Positions 28,192 through 36,345 of a DNA stretch of 64,000 nt are shown here, one piece after another. The position numbers and the translations under genes were made by a program. Numbering within the stretch: the first letter of the stretch is position 1; the number at the start of each line of letters is the position of its first letter. Origin of the DNA: DASRJG01 sp032124015 (GTDB lineage Bacteria; Acidobacteriota; Polarisedimenticolia; Polarisedimenticolales; DASRJG01); NCBI GenBank assembly GCA_032124015.1, contig JAQBEH010000022.1, positions 12,229-76,228 on the forward strand, read 5' to 3'. The notes beneath the pieces are model-generated. The model ran no database searches. It was not told the origin of the DNA and saw nothing but the letters and a program-made list of their open reading frames with translations.

Positions 28192-29168
28192 GTGACACCG
28201 AGAACGATCGCGGTCCCCACGTGAAGCACGACGGCGACGAGCGCAACGATGGCCATGGGCTTGTGCGCGACGTGCCAATAGCGGAGGAGTCGGTGCGTAA
28301 CGTCGAGCATACGAGCTTGCTGCATCAGCGCGATCTCGCTCCGCATGAGACCGTGCAGTCTGGCGCGCGCCGCGCGATCGACCCGTCGTTCGGCGGTCGA
28401 AGCGCCTTTCCAACTCCACTGCAATTGTCGGGAGGTCTTCCACCGCCGCGCGTCGTCCGCGATCATGACCGCGAAAGCTTTCAGCGCGTTCATGTCGGGT
28501 GAGATCGTGGGAGACGCTCCAGAGAGCAGGGCGTGTTCGAGGAGCTCGCCGTCGATCCCTGTGGCGTCGACGATTTGTTGAAGCACAGCCCGACGCTGGG
28601 TCTCGAGCTGGTCGCGCGTCAGCTCGACACCGTTTCTGCTACGCGGGATGCGCACGTAGATGTACCGTCCGACGACTCCGCTCAGCCACGCGACCATCAT
28701 CGCGCCGTAGCCGAGCCCGATGAGGCCGGAGAAGTGCCACGCCGCGTGGAGCGTCGCGAGAAACGGAACGCAGAGGCCTGCTATCACGTGGACGTCGAGC
28801 CAGATCGCACGTGATGCGCCGAACGCAAGCCACCGGAATTTCTTTTGAAGCGGGTAGATCCACAAGAAGCTGAACAGGGCAAAGGCGGCGATTCCAGCGG
28901 CTTGTCCGATGAGGCCTGACGGTCGGAACCACGGATGCAGCGGGCTCCGCAAACGATCGACCGCGGGCAACACGAAATACGGCAGGCCAGCAAGATTGGC
29001 CGAGACGACCAAGCCCAGGACGACGAGGAGGAAGCCCAGCCCGACGCGCGACCTCCTGGACGCCGCAATCTCCGCCTTCTGGGGGCGCTTGGCCGGCCTA
29101 GGCGCCGGTGCCGGCTCCGGCGCGCGCCGCTTTGCAGCGTGGTTCTCGAGCACGGCTTGTGAGCTCAT
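28179..29168 (-). CDS. Membrane cytochrome b-type subunit
   Basis: The protein is 329 aa with a charged Pro/Ala N-terminus and four or five helices. HVIAGLCVPFLATLHAAWHF in the second half of the bundle, and HRLLRYWHVAHKPMAIVALV with a further His (VVLHVG) near the C-terminus, provide paired histidines for b haems. The arrangement resembles cytochrome b561/ferric-reductase-like membrane anchors. A soluble helical stretch (~170-280) interrupts the membrane part. It is the first gene of the cytochrome operon and overlaps the 23-haem gene, so it probably accepts electrons at the inner membrane and delivers them to the periplasmic cytochromes. The quinone or flavoprotein partner is inferred. Confidence 0.8.
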   Translation of the reverse strand: MSSQAVLENHAAKRRAPEPAPAPRPAKRPQKAEIAASRRSRVGLGFLLVVLGLVVSANLAGLPYFVLPAVDRLRSPLHPWFRPSGLIGQAAGIAAFALFSFLWIYPLQKKFRWLAFGASRAIWLDVHVIAGLCVPFLATLHAAWHFSGLIGLGYGAMMVAWLSGVVGRYIYVRIPRSRNGVELTRDQLETQRRAVLQQIVDATGIDGELLEHALLSGASPTISPDMNALKAFAVMIADDARRWKTSRQLQWSWKGASTAERRVDRAARARLHGLMRSEIALMQQARMLDVTHRLLRYWHVAHKPMAIVALVAVVLHVGTAIVLGVTWFH

Positions 29169-29188
29169 GGTTTCCCCGCCGGGAACCG

Positions 29189-29204
29189 AGCGAAAATGGT
29201 GCCA
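29189..29204 (-). promoter_or_regulatory. Sigma-54-like -24/-12 element for the cytochrome operon
   Basis: Minus strand TGGCACCATTTTCGCT: an exact TGGCAC -24 box and TCGCT in place of TTGCT, with GG-N10-GC spacing. The predicted start (~29178) leaves only about 10 nt before the ATG at 29168, which weakens the call. Confidence 0.4.
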
Positions 29205-29340
29205 GCAAGGGACGACCCACCCGACGCCCGCGGATCCTTCCGTGTCCTTCGCGACGGCCCTGCGACGTAATCCTGGTTTCAGATTTGGTAATAGCGCGAG
29301 GACCTGATGGAGTGAAGCCCGAAGAGGAACGACGGGGGCG

Positions 29341-29356
29341 TGGCCCAGGGGTTGCT
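29341..29356 (+). promoter_or_regulatory. Sigma-54-like -24/-12 promoter for the Fe-S flavoprotein
   Basis: TGGCCCAGGGGTTGCT matches the TGGCAC-N5-TTGCW consensus at 10 of 11 fixed positions with exact GG-N10-GC spacing. Transcription would start near 29367, about 58 nt before the ATG. Confidence 0.5.
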
Positions 29357-29424
29357 TGGTTCCTGGCGGGCACTCAATTCCCAGACAGAGCGCAGCAGTT
29401 CGGCTCGGAGAACGTAATACTTAC

Positions 29425-30720
29425 ATGCTGACCACCGTACTTTTCCTGACGACGACCCTTCTTGTTTGCCTCGTGCACGTGCGCAAGCACGCGAAGCTCG
29501 AGCGAAGATCGCTCGAGTTGCGTGAGGAGAATGAAAAGGCCGGGCTCAACGAACCGTTCTCGCTTCATCCCCTCATCGACGAGAACTTATGTATCGGCTG
29601 CGGCTCCTGCGTTACGGCCTGCCCCGAGCAGGCGGTCCTTGGCCTCATCCAGGGGAAAGCGGTTCTTGTCGAGGCCTCGCAATGCATCGGCCACGGAGCC
29701 TGCAAGACCGCGTGCCCCACGAGGGCGATCCAACTCGTGTTCGGTACGGAAGAGCGTGGCGTCGACATCCCCAACGTCCAGTCGAACTTCGAGACGAACG
29801 TCCCGGGCATCTTCATCGCGGGTGAGCTCGGCGGCATGGGGCTGATCGGCAACGCCGTCGAGCAGGGGCGGCAGGCGATTGAGTCGATTCGCAAGCTGTC
29901 CGGGATGGGCCAAGGGAACCGGTTCGACGTCGTCATCGTCGGGGCCGGCCCGAGCGGATTCTCGGCATCTCTTGCGGCGCTGCACCACAAGCTGCGCGTC
30001 TTGACGATCGAGCAGGACACCCTCGGCGGGACCATCGCCCACTTCCCGCGCGGGAAGATCGTCATGACGCGACCCATGGAACTTCCCATCGTCGGGAAGG
30101 TGAGATTCTCCGAGACGACGAAGGAGAAGATCATCGACTTTTGGAAGAAGGTCGAGCGCGAAACCGGCGTCAAGATCAACTACAACGAGCGCCTGGAGAC
30201 CATCGCCGTCGACGGGAACGGTTTCACCGTCCGCACTACGCGAGGTGAATACCGTGCCCGAGCCATACTTCTGGCCATTGGCCGCCGGGGCACCCCCCGC
30301 AAGCTCGGCGTCCCCGGCGAGGAACTCGACAAGGTCGTCTACCGGTTGATCGACCCCGAGCAGTATCGAGGTCAGCATGTGCTTGTCGTGGGCGGCGGCG
30401 ACAGCGCCCTCGAGGCGGCGGCCGCCATAGCGGCGCAGCCAGGCTCGACCGTCACCCTCTCCTACCGAGAGAAAGCGTTCGTCCGGGCCAAGGTAACGAA
30501 CCGCAAAAAGGTCGAGACGGCTCTGTTCGAAAAACGCCTGCGCGTGCTGTACGAGTCGAAAGTGCAGGTGGTGCACAAGAAATCGGTAGCTGTCGAGCAG
30601 AACGGCCAGGTGATCCTCGTCCCGAACGATGCGGTGATCGTCTGCGCGGGCGGCCTCCTCCCGACTCCGTTCCTCAAGGAAATTGGCATCGAGGTCGAAA
30701 CGAAGCACGGCACCGCCTAG
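29425..30720 (+). CDS. Ferredoxin-NAD(P)H flavoprotein with permuted reductase domain
   Basis: The protein is 431 aa. Residues 2-17 form a membrane anchor. A first [4Fe-4S] site has Cys56, 59, 62 and 66; the second (CIGHGACKTACP) has Cys87, His90, Cys93 and Cys97, with His replacing the second Cys. A thioredoxin-reductase-like FAD/NAD(P) domain follows, with GAGPSG at 173-178 and GGGDSA near 327. It has no redox CxxC. TNVPGIFIAGELGG, normally at the C-terminus of such reductases, lies at 125-138, before the FAD motif, and the real C-terminus stops where it would begin. Divergent from the cytochrome operon, it is the likely NAD(P)H-oxidising entry point. Confidence 0.85.
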   Translation: MLTTVLFLTTTLLVCLVHVRKHAKLERRSLELREENEKAGLNEPFSLHPLIDENLCIGCGSCVTACPEQAVLGLIQGKAVLVEASQCIGHGACKTACPTRAIQLVFGTEERGVDIPNVQSNFETNVPGIFIAGELGGMGLIGNAVEQGRQAIESIRKLSGMGQGNRFDVVIVGAGPSGFSASLAALHHKLRVLTIEQDTLGGTIAHFPRGKIVMTRPMELPIVGKVRFSETTKEKIIDFWKKVERETGVKINYNERLETIAVDGNGFTVRTTRGEYRARAILLAIGRRGTPRKLGVPGEELDKVVYRLIDPEQYRGQHVLVVGGGDSALEAAAAIAAQPGSTVTLSYREKAFVRAKVTNRKKVETALFEKRLRVLYESKVQVVHKKSVAVEQNGQVILVPNDAVIVCAGGLLPTPFLKEIGIEVETKHGTA

Positions 30721-30760
30721 CGCCGCACGTCTCGTTTCGCGATGTGCCCTGTGACCCGAC

Positions 30761-32995
30761 TCAGTTCGTTTCCGGTGCTCCGTTGTCGATCCAACTCGTG
30801 ATGATGGCCGGCTCCCCGGACAGCAGGTACTGTCGCATGGTCCCACCCGTCTGAGTCGTCGACCGGACCTTCGCACGATTGGCGAAGACCTGTGCGTAGG
30901 TCAGCAGGGTTGGGCTCTGGCCCCCGGTGGTGTGGCAGCCGCTCTGCGTGCAGCCGAGCTTGGTTCCGTTAGGCTGATTCGGCCGCGCGGTGATCATCGC
31001 CTTCGTCGTGTTCAGGTAGGTCACACGCGTTGTGACCGTCACCGAATCCTGCGCGCTCCCCTGGGGGCTGCCGTTGTCGATGACGGTGAGCGTGAAGGTG
31101 TAAGTCGCCGTTGCGTTCACCGGCGCTACAAAGCTCGGTGTCGCGGTGTTCGCACCCGACAGCGTCACCGTCGCTCCGGCGGTCTGGCTCCACTGATACG
31201 AGCTGATCGATCCATCGGGATCCGACGAGGCGCCGCCGTTGAGTAGGACCGTGACGCCCGGGTCGAGGTTGATCTGGTCGGGGCCGGCGTTCGCGAGCGG
31301 AGGCTGATTCGTCGCGACACTCACGGTGATGACGACCGTCGATGACCCGGTGGCTCCATCGTTGTCGGTGACGGTCAGAGCCGCCGTGTAGCTGCCGGCC
31401 GATGCATAGGTGTGCGTCGGGTTCTGAACGGTCGACGTGCCCCCGTCACCGAACGCCCACGCGTACGAGGCGATCGTGCCGTCCGTATCGGTGCCCGTCC
31501 CCGTGAACGTCACGAGCAACGGGGCGGTACCGGACGTCGGCGTGGCCGACGCCGAGGCGCTGGGCGGCAGGTTGCTGACGGCGGAGATGGCGACCGTCGA
31601 CGAGCCGGTCGTGCCGCCGTTGTCGGTGACCGTCAGGGTGGCCGTGTAGTTGCCCGGCGACGCGAAGGTGTGCGAGGGGCTCTGCGCGCTCGAGGTCCCG
31701 CCGTCGCCGAAGGTCCACGCGTAGGAGGCGATGGTCCCGTCGGAGTCCGTCCCTGAACCGGTAAACGCCACGACGAGCGGGGCTTTGCCGGAGGTCGGCG
31801 CGGCCGTGGCACTCGCCGTCGGAGGCTGGTTCCCGGCGGAACTCGCGGAAATGGCGACCGACGATGAGCCCGTGGCTCCGTTATTGTCGGTGACCGTGAG
31901 CGTTGCGTTGTAGTTCCCCGCGGTCACATACGTGTGCGAGGGGCTGGCCACGGTGGACGTGCCGCCGTCGCCGAAGGTCCAGGCATAAGACGCGATTGTT
32001 CCGTCGGAGTCGGACCCGGAGCCGGTGAAGACCACGGCCAGAGGCGCCAACCCGGACGCGGGCGTTGCGGAGGCGCTTGCGATCGGAGGCTGGTTCGCAA
32101 CGGCCGAGATCTGGACCGTTGCATTTCCCGTCGCGCCGTTGTTGTCGGTGACCGTGAGCGTCGCGTTGTAGTTGCCGGCCGTCTGATACGTGTGCGAGGG
32201 GTTCCTCGTGTTCGATGTGCCGCCGTCGCCGAAGGTCCAGGCGTAGGACGCGATCGTCCCATCGGAGTCCGTCCCGTTCCCGGTGAACGCCACCACGAGC
32301 GGCGCCTTCCCACTGGTGGGTGTGGCCGAAGCGCTCGCGGTCGGGGGCTGATTGGACCCGGCCGTGATCGCGACCGTCGTCGAGCCTGTAGCGCCACCGT
32401 TATCGGTCACCGTGAGCGTGGCCGTGAAGTTCCCGCTGGTCTGATACGTGTGCGTGGGGTTCTGTTGCGTCGACGCGCCGCCGTCTCCGAACATCCAGGC
32501 GTAAGACGCGATCGTCCCGTTGGAATCGGTCCCGCTTCCCGTGAACGTCACGAGGAGCGGCGCCAATCCCGAGATCGGAGTCGCCGAAGCTGTCGCGGTC
32601 GGGGGCGGGTTTGCCGGAACGCTGACCGCGACCTCCACGGCCGCCTGACTCGTCGCGCCGGCGTTATCCGTGACTTCGAGCATGGCGATGAAGGTGCCAG
32701 CCGTGGCGTACAGGTGGGTCGGGTTGGCCTCCGACGAGGTGGCGCCGTCACCGAACGTCCACGCGTAGGCGGCGATCGATCCGTCGGGGTCGGTCGCCGA
32801 GCCGGCGAAGGCCACGGTCAGCGGGGCCGGCCCCGAGGTCGGCGTAGCCGTCGCCAGGGTCACAGGCGCTTGGTTCGCTCTGTCGAGCGTGACGTCCTTA
32901 CAGGCTAGAAAGGTCGCGAGAGCAAGAATGACGCCTGCGGCGAGCACGCGAGCGAACGGCCACCCGTCCGCCCGGGATCCTCTCGTCTCTTTCAT
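30761..32995 (-). CDS. PKD-repeat surface protein with C-terminal haem-like domain
   Basis: The protein is 744 aa. An N-terminal hydrophobic signal ends at FLAC (Cys32), possibly a lipoprotein site though the lipobox is atypical. Six near-identical PKD domains follow, each with SYAWTFGDG and THTY/SHTY, then a seventh of the REJ/K319L type (PDQINLDPGVTVLLNGG). The last ~85 residues have GCTQSGCH, a CX4CH haem-attachment variant, and EPAIITSWIDNGAPETN, like the ends of c-type cytochrome domains in planctomycete/acidobacterial surface proteins. It therefore looks like an extended extracellular stalk carrying one haem. GGAGG precedes the ATG. It lies convergent with the Fe-S flavoprotein gene. 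Confidence 0.82.
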   Translation of the reverse strand: MKETRGSRADGWPFARVLAAGVILALATFLACKDVTLDRANQAPVTLATATPTSGPAPLTVAFAGSATDPDGSIAAYAWTFGDGATSSEANPTHLYATAGTFIAMLEVTDNAGATSQAAVEVAVSVPANPPPTATASATPISGLAPLLVTFTGSGTDSNGTIASYAWMFGDGGASTQQNPTHTYQTSGNFTATLTVTDNGGATGSTTVAITAGSNQPPTASASATPTSGKAPLVVAFTGNGTDSDGTIASYAWTFGDGGTSNTRNPSHTYQTAGNYNATLTVTDNNGATGNATVQISAVANQPPIASASATPASGLAPLAVVFTGSGSDSDGTIASYAWTFGDGGTSTVASPSHTYVTAGNYNATLTVTDNNGATGSSSVAISASSAGNQPPTASATAAPTSGKAPLVVAFTGSGTDSDGTIASYAWTFGDGGTSSAQSPSHTFASPGNYTATLTVTDNGGTTGSSTVAISAVSNLPPSASASATPTSGTAPLLVTFTGTGTDTDGTIASYAWAFGDGGTSTVQNPTHTYASAGSYTAALTVTDNDGATGSSTVVITVSVATNQPPLANAGPDQINLDPGVTVLLNGGASSDPDGSISSYQWSQTAGATVTLSGANTATPSFVAPVNATATYTFTLTVIDNGSPQGSAQDSVTVTTRVTYLNTTKAMITARPNQPNGTKLGCTQSGCHTTGGQSPTLLTYAQVFANRAKVRSTTQTGGTMRQYLLSGEPAIITSWIDNGAPETN

Positions 32996-33115
32996 CCGTC
33001 CATCCTCCGGCGCCCGTAGCCGACCGTAGGAGAACAGAGCAAGCGCAGTGCCACGACGTTGGTCGGACACTTCGAGTCATGCCGTTTTACGATTTCGTGG
33101 CGAATTCCGCCTACA

Positions 33116-34555
<1,440 letters not shown>

Positions 34556-34590
34556 CGCACATCCCTCCAAAAAAGTGGCCGGATTCTAGC

Positions 34591-35061
34591 CTAGATCCAG
34601 CGCCGGACGCGCGCCTTGTAGCCGCGATAAACGTCGCCGAACTTGGCGTCGAGGTAGCGCTCCTCGCGGAGGACGACGCCGAACTGCAACACGAGGGTCA
34701 GGGGCAGGAGGAAGACCAGAAACGAAGGATCCGCGAGTGCCAAGCCGATCGCCGTGAACAGCACGATCAACGCCAGGTAGAGGGGGTTACGGGTGAAAGC
34801 GAACGGACCGCCGGAGACGATCGCCAGCGCGGGCAGACTCGGGTCGACGTTGGTCCCGGCGGCCTTCATGGTGCGCCGGCCCCAGATCGCGAGCGCGATC
34901 GCGCCCACCGCCAGCACGCCGCCCAGCCCGCGAAGCCACGGCGACGGCGCCAGACGGTAGGGGCAGGTGAGGTGCGCGAGCACGCCCAAAGCGACGCAGA
35001 GCAAGAAGAGCAACGGCGGGAAGATGACGACGCCGGGACTATCGCTCGATGTGTCGCTCAT
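34591..35061 (-). CDS. Isoprenylcysteine carboxyl methyltransferase (ICMT)/PEMT-like membrane protein
   Basis: The protein is 156 aa with about four helices. GGPFAFTRNPLYLALI and the C-terminal LREERYLDAKFGDVYRGYKARVRRW are the two SAM/phospholipid-binding signatures of the ICMT/NnrU/PEMT superfamily (RNPxYL, and EExxLxxxFGxxYxxYxxxVxRW). It is an inner-membrane SAM-dependent methyltransferase of unknown substrate. The ATG at 35061 gives the normal length for bacterial members. The same frame continues upstream, but into Arg-rich sequence that overlaps the proteasome-like gene. Confidence 0.85.
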   Translation of the reverse strand: MSDTSSDSPGVVIFPPLLFLLCVALGVLAHLTCPYRLAPSPWLRGLGGVLAVGAIALAIWGRRTMKAAGTNVDPSLPALAIVSGGPFAFTRNPLYLALIVLFTAIGLALADPSFLVFLLPLTLVLQFGVVLREERYLDAKFGDVYRGYKARVRRWI

Positions 35062-35114
35062 GACGATTTCTCCGCGAGAGAGGTTGCGATTCTCACGGGC
35101 GGCATGCCTGAAGT

Positions 35115-35702
35115 CTACGACCGACGCGGCCGTTCGAGCGTCACCGTGAAGAGGTCCAACTCGCCGCCGCAGGACACGTCGAAGTGGACGGCCGCGGCGC
35201 ACCCGCGCCGGGCGATCTCCTGGGCTCCGAGCTTCTCGTCGTAGATCGTGTGCAGGGCGCCCAGCGCGTACGGCCCGCCGGATCCGATCGCGTCGAACCG
35301 CGTGAAGCGGGTGACCGACATCTGGCCCGTGACGTGGAAGATCCCGGCCGTGTTGACGATCAGAAACGACGCGTCGAGGTCGGCGAACGGGGACTTGTCG
35401 TCGTCCATCGGCTGATCGTTGACGAACGAGTAGTCCTTCCGCATCCGCTTCCAGAACCGGTTGAAGAACACGAAGATCTCCCGTTCGTTCCGCAGCCGCG
35501 GGGCCGGCCCTTTGGCGAGGAAATCCACCAGGATGTTCTCGTAGAGCCCCCACCCGGTCTGCGCGACGTACGACGCGCCGACCTTCATGATCTTCGACGA
35601 GTTGTGGTCGCCGCGCAGCACGCGGCGGTCGCCGAAGTTTTCTTGCGTGTCGGCGGCGATCGCGATGGTTCTACCCTTCTGAACGGCAACGGCGACGGAC
35701 AT
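35115..35702 (-). CDS. Proteasome beta-like Ntn hydrolase with N-terminal serine
   Basis: The protein is 195 aa. After Met removal it would begin SVAVAVQKG. RTIAIAADTQ places an Asp at mature position 17, and SSKIMKV a Lys near 36, which line up with Thr1/Asp17/Lys33 of proteasome beta and HslV subunits; the nucleophile would be Ser1. IGSGGPYALGAL matches the conserved GSG(S/G)xxAxG loop. It is not standard HslV, and no hslU, alpha subunit or Pup-system gene is nearby. It may be a self-compartmentalised peptidase or a related amidase. It sits in a minus-strand run with the methyltransferase and YbhB genes. Confidence 0.7.
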   Translation of the reverse strand: MSVAVAVQKGRTIAIAADTQENFGDRRVLRGDHNSSKIMKVGASYVAQTGWGLYENILVDFLAKGPAPRLRNEREIFVFFNRFWKRMRKDYSFVNDQPMDDDKSPFADLDASFLIVNTAGIFHVTGQMSVTRFTRFDAIGSGGPYALGALHTIYDEKLGAQEIARRGCAAAVHFDVSCGGELDLFTVTLERPRRS

Positions 35703-35751
35703 CGTGGACCTCGTGGTTTTGGGGACGACGCGGGGAGTCTACTCCGCCCTC

Positions 35752-36273
35752 TCAGTGTCTTTCGTAGGTTCCGATCAATTCGGCCGTCGCGAGCACGTGC
35801 CCTTCCATCGCGGCCAGGAGCTTCGCGCGCGTGGGTTTGTCGAGATCGCCGAGCACGGTGTCGAGCGCGTAGAGCGTGTGAACGTAGCGATGCCGGCCGA
35901 TCGGCGGGCACGGGCCCCCGTAGCCGGTGCGCCCCCAGTCGTTCGACCCTGCGAGCGTGCCGGGCAACAGTCCCTTCGCCGGGACCGCCTCACGGAGGCC
36001 CGTAGCGTCTGCGGGTAGGTCGTAGACGATCCAGTGCACCCAGGTCGTTTTCGGGGCTTTCGGATCGGGCGCATCGGGATCGGTGACGACGAGCGCGAGG
36101 CTCTTGGTCCCGGCGGGGACGTTGGCCCAGGCGAGGGGCGGAGAAACGTTCGATCCGTCGCAGGTGAATCGGGAGGGGATCGCCGCCTCGTGCGCGAACG
36201 CGGTCGACGTGAGTTTCATCGTCATGGCAGCTTCCGGGGCGAGAAGTAAGAGGACGAGGGCGAGCGGGTGCAT
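35752..36273 (-). CDS. YbhB/YbcL (PEBP, Raf-kinase-inhibitor-like) protein
   Basis: The protein is 173 aa. A short hydrophobic N-terminus (MHPLALVLLLLAPEAAM) looks like a signal peptide. RFTCDGSNVSPPLAW, VTDPDAPDPKAP, TWVHWIVYDLP and GYGGPCPPIGRHRY are the ligand-pocket motifs of the PEBP fold. Bacterial members bind small anions or phospholipid head groups; their biological role is poorly known. The protein would be exported to the periplasm if the first ATG is used; a start at ATG 36222 gives a cytosolic form. Confidence 0.88.
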   Translation of the reverse strand: MHPLALVLLLLAPEAAMTMKLTSTAFAHEAAIPSRFTCDGSNVSPPLAWANVPAGTKSLALVVTDPDAPDPKAPKTTWVHWIVYDLPADATGLREAVPAKGLLPGTLAGSNDWGRTGYGGPCPPIGRHRYVHTLYALDTVLGDLDKPTRAKLLAAMEGHVLATAELIGTYERH

Positions 36274-36303
36274 GGGATGATCCTAGCGCCTCCGCCCCAA
36301 GCC

Positions 36304-36309
36304 TATAAT
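36304..36309 (+). promoter_or_regulatory. -10 box upstream of transketolase
   Basis: A perfect TATAAT 36 nt before the transketolase ATG, which would give a leader of about 30 nt that includes the GGAGG ribosome-binding site. No -35 hexamer is recognisable. Confidence 0.45.
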
Positions 36310-36345
36310 GATCGGCCCTTCCGCAGCCGCCCTGGAGGTTCCCCT

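Noticed and set aside
31315..32760. Regularly spaced DNA repeats suggestive of a CRISPR array
   Set aside because: The periodicity (about 260 nt) is in frame and encodes PKD domains; there are no short direct repeats with unique spacers.
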